Shown: in pieces, positions 7,108 through 12,454 of the stretch
How positions within the stretch are numbered: the stretch's first letter is position 1
How the letters are laid out: the number at the start of each line of letters is the position of its first letter
Origin: Gammaproteobacteria bacterium
GTDB lineage: Bacteria > Pseudomonadota > Gammaproteobacteria > SZUA-229
Direction of reading: 5' to 3'
Assembly: GCA_029287815.1 (NCBI GenBank)
Contig: JARFQK010000155.1
Location: 1-12,454, forward strand
DNA: 12,454 nucleotides
Made by a program: the position numbers and the translations under genes
The notes under the pieces: generated by a model
What the model was told of the DNA's origin: nothing
Seen by the model: the letters and a program-made list of their open reading frames with translations, nothing else
The model's database searches: none

Positions 7108-7136
7108 TCCGCCGATGAACGCCGATGAACACGGAT
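7107..7136 (+). repeat. Left terminal inverted repeat
   Basis: It begins GTCCGCCGATGAAC and includes a perfect tandem 10-mer, GCCGATGAAC twice (7111-7130), followed by a degenerate third unit. It pairs with 7277-7306 over 30 bases with 4 mismatches. Its first base is the last base of the radA stop codon. Confidence 0.75.
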
Positions 7137-7276
7137 GTGTGAATTCAATTCCACCAAGCTTGAGCATGATGTCTGAATCGTATGGTCGGTTAATTGACGA
7201 ATCGCGTGTTATACGAGCGATCAGACGCTTTGAGGTCGGCATCGAGTTTCCAAAGGCACAACACAAGTTTTTTTAG

Positions 7277-7306
7277 ATCTGAGTTCATCCGCGTTCATCG
7301 GTGGAC
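7277..7306 (-). repeat. Right terminal inverted repeat
   Basis: Read on the minus strand it begins GTCCACCGATGAACGC and aligns with the left arm. Mismatches fall at arm positions 5, 17, 24 and 26. A run of eight T (7268-7274 region) lies just inside it. Confidence 0.75.
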
Positions 7307-7327
7307 CCATGCTTGCACACAGATGAC

Positions 7328-7356
7328 TTGCAACAGCCGTGTTTTATCGCTAACTT
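7328..7356 (+). promoter_or_regulatory. Candidate promoter for xseB-ispA-dxs
   Basis: TTGCAA (7328-7333) and TAACTT (7351-7356) are 17 bases apart, lying just outside the inverted-repeat element. The predicted start, near 7363, leaves a leader of about 26 bases before xseB. Each box matches the sigma70 consensus only partly (4/6). Confidence 0.4.
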
Positions 7357-7388
7357 ACAGCCCCCTCTGACGAAATTCCGGACGTGAA

Positions 7389-7622
7389 ATGCCTGCAAAA
7401 AAGCCTGTCAATTTTGAGAAAGCCCTTGCCGAGCTTGAAAAACTGGTCGAGGAAATGGAACAAGGCAATCTGAGTCTGGAAGATTCGCTGAAACGCTTCG
7501 AGAAAGGCATCGCATTGACGTCGGACTGCCAGCAAGCCTTGCAAAAAGCGGAACTGAAAGTTCAGGAGTTGATTGAAAAGAATGGCAAAGTCCTGGAGCA
7601 GGACTTTGATGTTGATGAATAG
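7389..7622 (+). CDS. xseB: Exodeoxyribonuclease VII small subunit
   Basis: The 77-residue acidic, helical product contains FEKALAELEKLVEEMEQGNLSLEDSLKRFEKG, split here as FEKALAELEKLVEEMEQG (residues 9-26) and LSLEDSLKRFEKG (28-40), which is the XseB signature. The length is normal (about 75-80). XseB binds the XseA catalytic subunit to form exonuclease VII, which degrades single-stranded DNA to oligonucleotides; xseA is not in the window. ATG 7389 gives the standard N-terminus, with only a weak GGA before it. The gene starts the common xseB-ispA-dxs operon, and its 3' end overlaps ispA. Confidence 0.96.
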   Translation: MPAKKPVNFEKALAELEKLVEEMEQGNLSLEDSLKRFEKGIALTSDCQQALQKAELKVQELIEKNGKVLEQDFDVDE

Positions 7623-8523
7623 CCCGCATTTACCTGCATTTACTACCCGGTTGAAGCACTATCAGCAACGCGTCGATCGCGCACTCGACGTGATCTTACC
7701 GGAGACACCCACGCATGGACACAGCTTACTCGAGGCGATGCGCTACTCGGTGATTGGGGGCGGCGGTAAGCGTATCAGACCGGCAATGGTCTACGCAGCC
7801 GGTGAAGCGACAGGCGTTGACCAAGATATACTCGACGCGCCGGCCTGCGCCGTCGAGATGATACATGCCTACTCCCTGATTCATGATGATCTACCGGCGA
7901 TGGACGATGATGATCTGCGTCGTGGACGTTCGACGTGTCACAAAGCCTTTGATGAGGCGACCGCTATCCTCGCAGGGGATGCGTTGCAGGCACATGCCTT
8001 CGAGATTCTTGCTTCCGGCGCTGTTCAGATCGATGACTCTCACCGCCTGCAGATGATTCTTTTGCTCGCACGGGCCAGCGGCTCAGAAGGCATGGCGGGG
8101 GGCCAGGCGATCGACCTGGCGGCGGTCGGCCAAACGCTGTCCCTGCAGCAATTGGAAGACATGCACCGCCTTAAAACGGGCGCCTTGATCAAAGCCAGTA
8201 TTCTGCTCGGCGCAATGTGCAGCCCGGATGTGACCGATGACGATCTGGCACTGCTGGGCCATTTTGCCGACTGCATCGGATTATCGTTCCAGATCCAAGA
8301 CGATATTCTCGATGTTACCGCGGACACCGAAACTTTGGGCAAACCCCGGGGGTCTGATCTAAAAATGCAAAAGCCGACTTATCCATCAATCCTGGGCCTG
8401 GAAGCATCACGCAAACTCGCGCGCGAGCAACATCGACAGGCGCTCGCCTACCTCGAGTCACTCGATCAACGCGCGGATACATTACGACAGCTGTCGGCTT
8501 ACATTGTCGAACGCGAGTACTAA
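7609..8523 (+). CDS. ispA: Geranyl/farnesyl diphosphate synthase (IspA-type polyprenyl synthase)
   Basis: The 304-residue product is a trans-prenyltransferase that condenses IPP with DMAPP or GPP to give mainly farnesyl diphosphate, the precursor of ubiquinone and undecaprenyl lipids. The first aspartate motif DDLPAMD is at 93-99 and is followed by DDDLRRG. The second, DDILD, is at 231-235. GGGKRIRP (51-58) and KPTYPS (255-260) are also canonical. I chose ATG 7609 because AGGA lies 5 bases upstream and the length fits the family; ATG 7615 is possible, and an earlier ATG at 7573 would add 12 unlike residues. The gene overlaps the xseB end by 14 bases and is followed with no gap by dxs, which supplies the same pathway. 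Confidence 0.95.
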   Translation: MLMNSPHLPAFTTRLKHYQQRVDRALDVILPETPTHGHSLLEAMRYSVIGGGGKRIRPAMVYAAGEATGVDQDILDAPACAVEMIHAYSLIHDDLPAMDDDDLRRGRSTCHKAFDEATAILAGDALQAHAFEILASGAVQIDDSHRLQMILLLARASGSEGMAGGQAIDLAAVGQTLSLQQLEDMHRLKTGALIKASILLGAMCSPDVTDDDLALLGHFADCIGLSFQIQDDILDVTADTETLGKPRGSDLKMQKPTYPSILGLEASRKLAREQHRQALAYLESLDQRADTLRQLSAYIVEREY

Positions 8524-10413
8524 ATGTCCGAATTATCCACTCAGCGCTGGCCACTGCTCGAGTCTGTCGGTTCACCGGCAGATCTACGCCGGTTGCCTCG
8601 CTCTGAGCTCACTGAGCTGGCCACGCAAATACGCCGATATTTGCTCGAAACGGTTTCAACCACCGGCGGTCACCTTGCAGCAGGACTCGGCACCGTCGAG
8701 CTGACGATCGCATTGCACTATGTCTTTGACACACCAACAGACAAGCTGGTGTGGGATGTTGGACATCAAACCTACCCGCATAAGATCCTGACCGGACGCC
8801 GGCATCGTATGCCGAGCCTACGCCAGAGACATGGCCTCGCCGGTTTCCCGAAACGCAGTGAGAGTGAGTATGACGCGTTCGGCACCGGGCATTCCAGCAC
8901 TTCAATCAGTGCAGCGCTCGGCATGAGCATCGCGGCCAGTCAGACTGGAGCCGCATACAAGTCGGTTGCGATCATCGGCGACGGCGCAATGACCGGCGGT
9001 ATGGCATTTGAAGCTCTCAATCATGCCGGCGATACCGACGCCGACCTGCTGGTGATCCTGAATGACAACGACATGTCGATTTCTCCGAATGTCGGCGGAC
9101 TGTCCAATCACCTCACGCGCTTATTATCCGGGTCGTTTTATTCGAGCATGCGCGAGGGTGGCAAAAAAGTGCTGGAACGCATGCCCAGTGTACGCCAGCT
9201 GGCACGCCGAACCGAGGAGCATGTGAAAGGCATGGTCGCCCCCGGCACCTTGTTCGAGGAGCTCGGTTTCAATTATTTCGGCCCGGTCGACGGCCATGAT
9301 CTGAATACCCTGATTCCTGTGCTGAAAAATCTCTATCAACTCAGAGGGCCCAGATTTCTGCACGTTGTTACCAAGAAAGGCAAAGGCTATTCGCCAGCCG
9401 AAGCCGATCCCAGCCGCTTTCACGGCGTCGGAAAATTCGACACCTTGACCGGCAGGTCGACCGCCAGCAAGGGCAGCAACCAGACTTTCACCCAGGTATT
9501 CAGCGACTGGTTGTGCGATATGGCCGCGCAGGACAACCGGCTCAATGGCATTACGCCCGCCATGCGCGAAGGCTCTGGGCTGGTCGAATTCTCGCAACGC
9601 TACCCGGACAGGTATTTTGATGTTGGCATAGCCGAGCAGCATGCAGTAACCTTGGCCGCCGGCATGGCTTGCGACGGCTTGAAGCCGGTCGTCGCCATCT
9701 ATTCGACATTTTTACAGCGTGGCTACGATCAATTGATTCACGATGTCGCGATCCAAAACCTCCCCGTGCTGTTTGCGATCGATCGCGCCGGTATCGTCGG
9801 CGCAGATGGTCCAACGCACACGGGTGCTTACGACATCAGCTACCTGCGCTGTATTCCAAATCTTGTCATCATGGCACCGTCTGACGCCACAGAAGCACGG
9901 AGCATGTTGACGACCGGATTTTTGCACGACGGTCCCGCGGCGGTACGTTATCCTCGAGGTGCGGCGCCAGGCCCCCGCCCATCGAGAGAACTGAGGGCAA
10001 TCGAGTTCGGCAAGTCTCGGCGGGTGCGCGAAGGCCGAAAGACAGCGCTGTTAGTTTTTGGCACGCTGCTGCCGACAGCGCTCGAGATCGCCGAAAGGCT
10101 CGACGCCAGCGTCTACGACATGCGTTTTATCAAACCACTGGATGGGGACGCGATCGCTCAGGCCGCCAGCACCCACGACTTGCTGGTCACGATCGAGGAA
10201 AATGCGGTTGCCGGTGGTGCTGGCAGCGCCGTCAGTGAATGGCTGAACGCGCATGACAAGGCGACGCTCAATATACTCAATCTGGGCTTCCCAGATACCT
10301 ACGTTGGGCAGGGCACACAAGCGGAAATGCTCTCAGAATGGGGTTTGGACGCTGAAGGCATGCTCAGCAGCGTCCAAAATCGCCTCGCAGAAATGGACGC
10401 ACCAAATTGCTAA
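8524..10413 (+). CDS. dxs: 1-deoxy-D-xylulose-5-phosphate synthase
   Basis: The 629-residue product is a full-length DXS, the thiamine-diphosphate enzyme that joins pyruvate and glyceraldehyde 3-phosphate in the first step of the MEP isoprenoid pathway. The thiamine-diphosphate motif runs from GDGAMTGG (152-159) to NDN (180-182). Active-site histidines are visible in TGGH (H50) and VGHQ (H81). The catalytic glutamate is in DVGIAEQHA (E371), and GADGPTHTG (426-434) marks the transketolase-like pyrimidine-binding domain. A transketolase C-terminal domain fills about residues 490-620. The ATG follows the ispA TAA directly, without a gap, so the two are translationally coupled. No truncation or unusual residue is visible. 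Confidence 0.98.
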   Translation: MSELSTQRWPLLESVGSPADLRRLPRSELTELATQIRRYLLETVSTTGGHLAAGLGTVELTIALHYVFDTPTDKLVWDVGHQTYPHKILTGRRHRMPSLRQRHGLAGFPKRSESEYDAFGTGHSSTSISAALGMSIAASQTGAAYKSVAIIGDGAMTGGMAFEALNHAGDTDADLLVILNDNDMSISPNVGGLSNHLTRLLSGSFYSSMREGGKKVLERMPSVRQLARRTEEHVKGMVAPGTLFEELGFNYFGPVDGHDLNTLIPVLKNLYQLRGPRFLHVVTKKGKGYSPAEADPSRFHGVGKFDTLTGRSTASKGSNQTFTQVFSDWLCDMAAQDNRLNGITPAMREGSGLVEFSQRYPDRYFDVGIAEQHAVTLAAGMACDGLKPVVAIYSTFLQRGYDQLIHDVAIQNLPVLFAIDRAGIVGADGPTHTGAYDISYLRCIPNLVIMAPSDATEARSMLTTGFLHDGPAAVRYPRGAAPGPRPSRELRAIEFGKSRRVREGRKTALLVFGTLLPTALEIAERLDASVYDMRFIKPLDGDAIAQAASTHDLLVTIEENAVAGGAGSAVSEWLNAHDKATLNILNLGFPDTYVGQGTQAEMLSEWGLDAEGMLSSVQNRLAEMDAPNC

Positions 10414-10435
10414 TCACCACCATTTCCGATAAAAT
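10407..10435 (+). promoter_or_regulatory. Candidate sigma70 promoter for queD-folE2
   Basis: TTGCTA (10407-10412) and TAAAAT (10430-10435) lie exactly 17 bases apart at the end of dxs. The -35 box overlaps the dxs stop codon. The predicted start is near 10442, about 36 bases before queD. This would allow the pterin genes to be expressed separately from the isoprenoid operon. Confidence 0.5.
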
Positions 10436-10477
10436 ACCTACTGTTTTACTCAAGTATTCGCTCAAAGTTTCTGGAGA

Positions 10478-10864
10478 ATGGCTGCAACCTATTTGCTGAA
10501 AGTGGTCACCGAGTTCGCATCGGCCCACACATTGCGCGATTATCCGGGAGCTTGCAGCCGGATGCATGGTCATAACTGGAAAGTGGAACTGGAGGCCGAA
10601 GCAACCGAACTGGACGAAGTAGGAATGGGTATCGACTTCAAACGGATGAAGGATGCGGCAAACGCAGTCGGTGAGCGCCTCGATCATCGCTACTTGAATG
10701 ATCTTGAGCCGTTCACAGACGTGAATCCGACGGCTGAAAACATTGCGGCATTCATGTATCGAGAGACTGCCGCCTTGCTGAACAACGACACCATCAGGGT
10801 CAAAGCAGTGACCCTGTGGGAAACCGAACGGGCCTGCGTACGGTATAGTGAAGAGAATGAATGA
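10478..10864 (+). CDS. queD: 6-carboxy-5,6,7,8-tetrahydropterin synthase QueD (PTPS family)
   Basis: The 128-residue product belongs to the 6-pyruvoyl-tetrahydropterin synthase fold. Zinc ligands H17, H30 and H32 and the catalytic cysteine C26 are present in the QueD pattern CSRMHGHNW (26-34). LDHRYLND (68-75), NPTAENIA (83-90) and WETERACVRY (114-123) supply the remaining conserved active-site residues. QueD converts 7,8-dihydroneopterin triphosphate to 6-carboxytetrahydropterin, the second step toward preQ0 and queuosine. Its partner gene folE2, immediately downstream, encodes the enzyme that makes its substrate. The ATG is preceded by GGAGA directly abutting it, an unusually close Shine-Dalgarno, but no other start fits. 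A folate- or biopterin-type role for this PTPS is less likely given the CxxxHGH motif. Confidence 0.93.
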   Translation: MAATYLLKVVTEFASAHTLRDYPGACSRMHGHNWKVELEAEATELDEVGMGIDFKRMKDAANAVGERLDHRYLNDLEPFTDVNPTAENIAAFMYRETAALLNNDTIRVKAVTLWETERACVRYSEENE

Positions 10865-11678
10865 CATGACTGAAATGATTGAAGCCAAGCCGACGAACGC
10901 ATCTGACATGGTGGACGTGCAGAGCAGTCATGACAATCGTGCGATTCACATCGACAAAGTCGGCATCAAGGATATTCGCCACCCTGTCCAGGTCAAGGAC
11001 CGCTCAGGCCACGTCCAGCACGCTGTCGCCAATTTCAACATGTACGTCGATCTGCCGCACGATTTCAAGGGCACGCACATGTCCCGCTTCGTCGAAATCC
11101 TGAACAATCACGACTGGGAAATAACCGTTGAATCTTTCAAGGTCATGCTCACCGAAATGACCAACCGGCTCGATGCCGAGTGCGGTCATATCGAAATGAC
11201 CTTCCATTACTTCGTCAATAAGGCGGCGCCGGCCTCTGGCGTACAAAGCCTGCTCGACTATGAAGTAACGCTGATGGGTGAACGCAGGAACAACACGAAC
11301 ACGATGTTCGTCAAAGTTGTGGTGCCGGTGACGAGTCTTTGTCCGTGCTCGAAAAAAATATCCGATCGCGGCGCACACAACCAGCGTTCACATGTCACCG
11401 TTACCGTCAGAACCCAGCAATTCGTCTGGATCGAAGAGCTCATCGATGTTGTCGAATCCCAGGCGTCCTGCGAGTTGTACGGCTTACTGAAAAGGCCAGA
11501 CGAAAAAGTCGTGACCGAGCGCGCATATGACAATCCAAAATTCGTCGAAGACATCGTCCGTGATATTGCCGCCGAACTGAACACGGACGACCGCATCCTT
11601 TCGTACACGGTGGAATCGGAAAACTTTGAATCGATTCACAATCACTCGGCTTACGCGCTGATCCATAAAGACAAATAA
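10857..11678 (+). CDS. folE2: GTP cyclohydrolase FolE2 (type IB)
   Basis: The 273-residue product matches the FolE2 family: VGIKDIRHPV (residues 35-44), KGTHMSRFVE (71-80), SLCPCSK (160-166), AHNQRSH (173-179) and CELYGLLKRPDEK (205-217). C162, H174 and E206 correspond to metal and active-site positions. FolE2 converts GTP to 7,8-dihydroneopterin triphosphate for folate and queuosine synthesis and, unlike FolE, does not depend on zinc. An N-terminal leader of about 20 residues precedes the conserved DVQSS segment. The start is ambiguous: ATG 10857 overlaps the queD end, ATG 10866 has better spacing from GAAGAG, and GTG 10848 is also in frame. All options imply coupling to queD. No Zur-like palindrome is seen upstream of the pair. 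Confidence 0.95.
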   Translation: MNDMTEMIEAKPTNASDMVDVQSSHDNRAIHIDKVGIKDIRHPVQVKDRSGHVQHAVANFNMYVDLPHDFKGTHMSRFVEILNNHDWEITVESFKVMLTEMTNRLDAECGHIEMTFHYFVNKAAPASGVQSLLDYEVTLMGERRNNTNTMFVKVVVPVTSLCPCSKKISDRGAHNQRSHVTVTVRTQQFVWIEELIDVVESQASCELYGLLKRPDEKVVTERAYDNPKFVEDIVRDIAAELNTDDRILSYTVESENFESIHNHSAYALIHKDK

Positions 11679-11718
11679 GCTGCGCTGACCTGTTTGCCCA
11701 CTGCTGCGCGTACACGTC

Positions 11719-11747
11719 ATTGCGAGCCGCGATAGCGGCGTGGCAAT
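11719..11747. repeat. REP-like palindrome in the folE2-bamC convergent spacer
   Basis: ATTGC (11719-11723) pairs with GCAAT (11743-11747), and GCCGC (11726-11730) pairs with GCGGC (11735-11739) around a GATA loop. The arms GTCATTGCGAG and GTGGCAATCTC match a dispersed intergenic repeat that I recall from many bacterial genomes. It lies 41 bases after folE2 and 29 bases after the stop of the opposing bamC, so it may protect or end both transcripts; that role is inference. Confidence 0.65.
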
Positions 11748-11775
11748 CTCCTGAATTTCGCGCTTTCGCCGTTTG

Positions 11776-12454
11776 TTACTCCAGGGCTCCGGCCAGAGCA
11801 GCTCGGATCAGAGAGGCCGATGCACCGGTCGCCTCCACTCCTCGCGCATCCAGCAGGGTGAAATCGACATACCCGGGCATCTCTTCCAGCTGCAGAACGA
11901 ATTGTTCAGCTTGCCTCCGCTCCTTGTCGCCAGACTTGCCTTTGAGGAGTTGCATGAACCAGCTCGATTCGGCGATTTCATCAACCTCTTGATCCTCGGC
12001 AGGTGTCAAACGGGTGGTATCCGGCAGTACGAAACTGATTCTTCCGTCTTTCTTGTCCAGCGTAATCCCCTCCATCTGCATTCGATCCAACGCTCGGATC
12101 GTTCGATACCAGACAAAATCCATCGAGCCTTTCATCTGCAGGACCGCAACCTTTCCAGTCTCAATGGCGCCCTGAGCCGGAGGATCGATGTCATCACCCT
12201 TGAAACTCTCCTCGTAGGTGACATAAGACTGAAAAGGCTTGTATTCCCTGAGCAGACTTTCAGCCTGGTTGTCGCTGAGTCCGGCGAACAGCGTCAGGCG
12301 CGCGAGAATCTCACGTTCGAGTTCGATATCACTTTTTCGCCCGCGCCACTCGGGCTTATCGATCTCATCGCCCTCGGTGTCAGCGAAGACTTCGATACCG
12401 TAATGCGCAACAAAAATATGTGTCTTGGTGCGGTCAGCTGCCGGTTCGATACGC
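11776..12454 (-). CDS. bamC: Outer membrane assembly lipoprotein BamC, C-terminal part
   Basis: The frame is open from the window edge to a TAA at 11776-11778, giving about 226 residues without a start; the N-terminus with any lipobox lies outside. Two repeats of a helix-grip layout are visible. The first begins near RIEPAADRTKTHIFVAHYGIEV, seen here as EPAADRTKTHIFVAHYG, and the second at VAVLQMKGSMDFVWYRTIRALDRM with GYVDFTLLDARG near the end. This matches BamC (NlpB, lipoprotein-34), a subunit of the BAM complex that folds beta-barrel proteins into the outer membrane. The internal ATG at 12135 is not a true start. A highly charged linker (KGKSGDKERRQAEQ) is notable. Identity is by pattern resemblance and not by strong invariant motifs. 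Confidence 0.75.
   Translation of the reverse strand, partial: RIEPAADRTKTHIFVAHYGIEVFADTEGDEIDKPEWRGRKSDIELEREILARLTLFAGLSDNQAESLLREYKPFQSYVTYEESFKGDDIDPPAQGAIETGKVAVLQMKGSMDFVWYRTIRALDRMQMEGITLDKKDGRISFVLPDTTRLTPAEDQEVDEIAESSWFMQLLKGKSGDKERRQAEQFVLQLEEMPGYVDFTLLDARGVEATGASASLIRAALAGALE

Larger units (their letters stand above)
7107..7306. mobile_element. MITE-like element with 30-bp terminal inverted repeats
   Basis: Two 30-base arms (7107-7136 and 7277-7306) are inverted copies of each other with 26 of 30 matches. They enclose about 140 bases with no credible gene. This fits a non-autonomous miniature inverted-repeat element filling most of the 281-base radA-xseB spacer. No target-site duplication is apparent. 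The arms contain GATGAAC-type repeats that I recall as widespread dispersed bacterial intergenic sequence, so a repeat-family origin is likely, though no transposase family can be assigned. Confidence 0.6.

Noticed and set aside
7084..7266. 60-residue minus-strand frame in the radA-xseB spacer
   Set aside because: It crosses the left terminal repeat and part of radA, and resembles the peptides that such repeats encode by chance; no Shine-Dalgarno or known domain is seen.
10414..10477. Possible preQ1 riboswitch ahead of queD
   Set aside because: The 64-base spacer lacks the compact hairpin plus A-rich tail of preQ1-I and is too short after the predicted transcript start for other classes.
1..12454. 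CRISPR array, tRNA or rRNA genes, phage or toxin-antitoxin modules
   Set aside because: I found no regularly spaced repeats, tRNA-like cloverleaf, rRNA sequence or recognisable mobile or defence proteins by reading the sequence; spacers are short and accounted for.

Overview
The window looks like chromosomal DNA from a gammaproteobacterium. The main evidence is gene order. The leftward run ffh-rpsP-rimM-trmD, flanked by rightward ypjD and a CorB-type gene, is the arrangement I know from E. coli and relatives. xseB-ispA-dxs is also a classic proteobacterial operon, and the partial gene at the right edge reads as BamC, a beta/gammaproteobacterial outer-membrane assembly lipoprotein. Base composition looks moderately GC-rich by eye. 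I cannot name a genus.

Left third, minus strand (1-2615): the start of trmD, cut by the window edge, then rimM, rpsP and ffh, all read leftward. These genes serve translation and protein targeting: tRNA m1G37 methylation, 30S maturation, ribosomal protein S16 and the SRP GTPase. ffh and rpsP are separated by 162 bases that hold a likely rpsP promoter and two hairpins. Positions 2669-3436 (minus) hold a metallo-beta-lactamase-fold protein of the class II cyclic-nucleotide phosphodiesterase type, inserted between ffh and ypjD.

Centre, plus strand (3576-7107): ypjD (CcsA-like membrane protein), a CNNM/CorC-family transporter and radA (recombination ATPase). The last two overlap at TGATG. The divergent spacer 3437-3575 carries a perfect TGTGA-N6-TCACA palindrome, the textbook CRP-cAMP operator core, next to the putative cyclic-nucleotide phosphodiesterase gene. 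This is the most interesting regulatory signal here.

The radA-xseB spacer (7108-7388) is mostly filled by a roughly 200-bp element with 30-bp imperfect terminal inverted repeats, probably a MITE-like dispersed element. Then xseB, ispA and dxs follow with overlapping or abutting ends. Together ispA and dxs cover the entry to the MEP pathway and the synthesis of short-chain prenyl diphosphates. A plausible promoter at the end of dxs precedes queD and folE2, which overlap or abut. FolE2 makes the substrate that QueD uses on the way to queuosine and other 7-deazapurines. folE2 converges on a partial bamC, with a REP-like palindrome between them.

Overall this is mostly well-conserved housekeeping sequence. 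I found no sign of a novel defence, mobile or biosynthetic system. The items most worth following are the CRP-like site beside the phosphodiesterase gene and the two dispersed-repeat elements.
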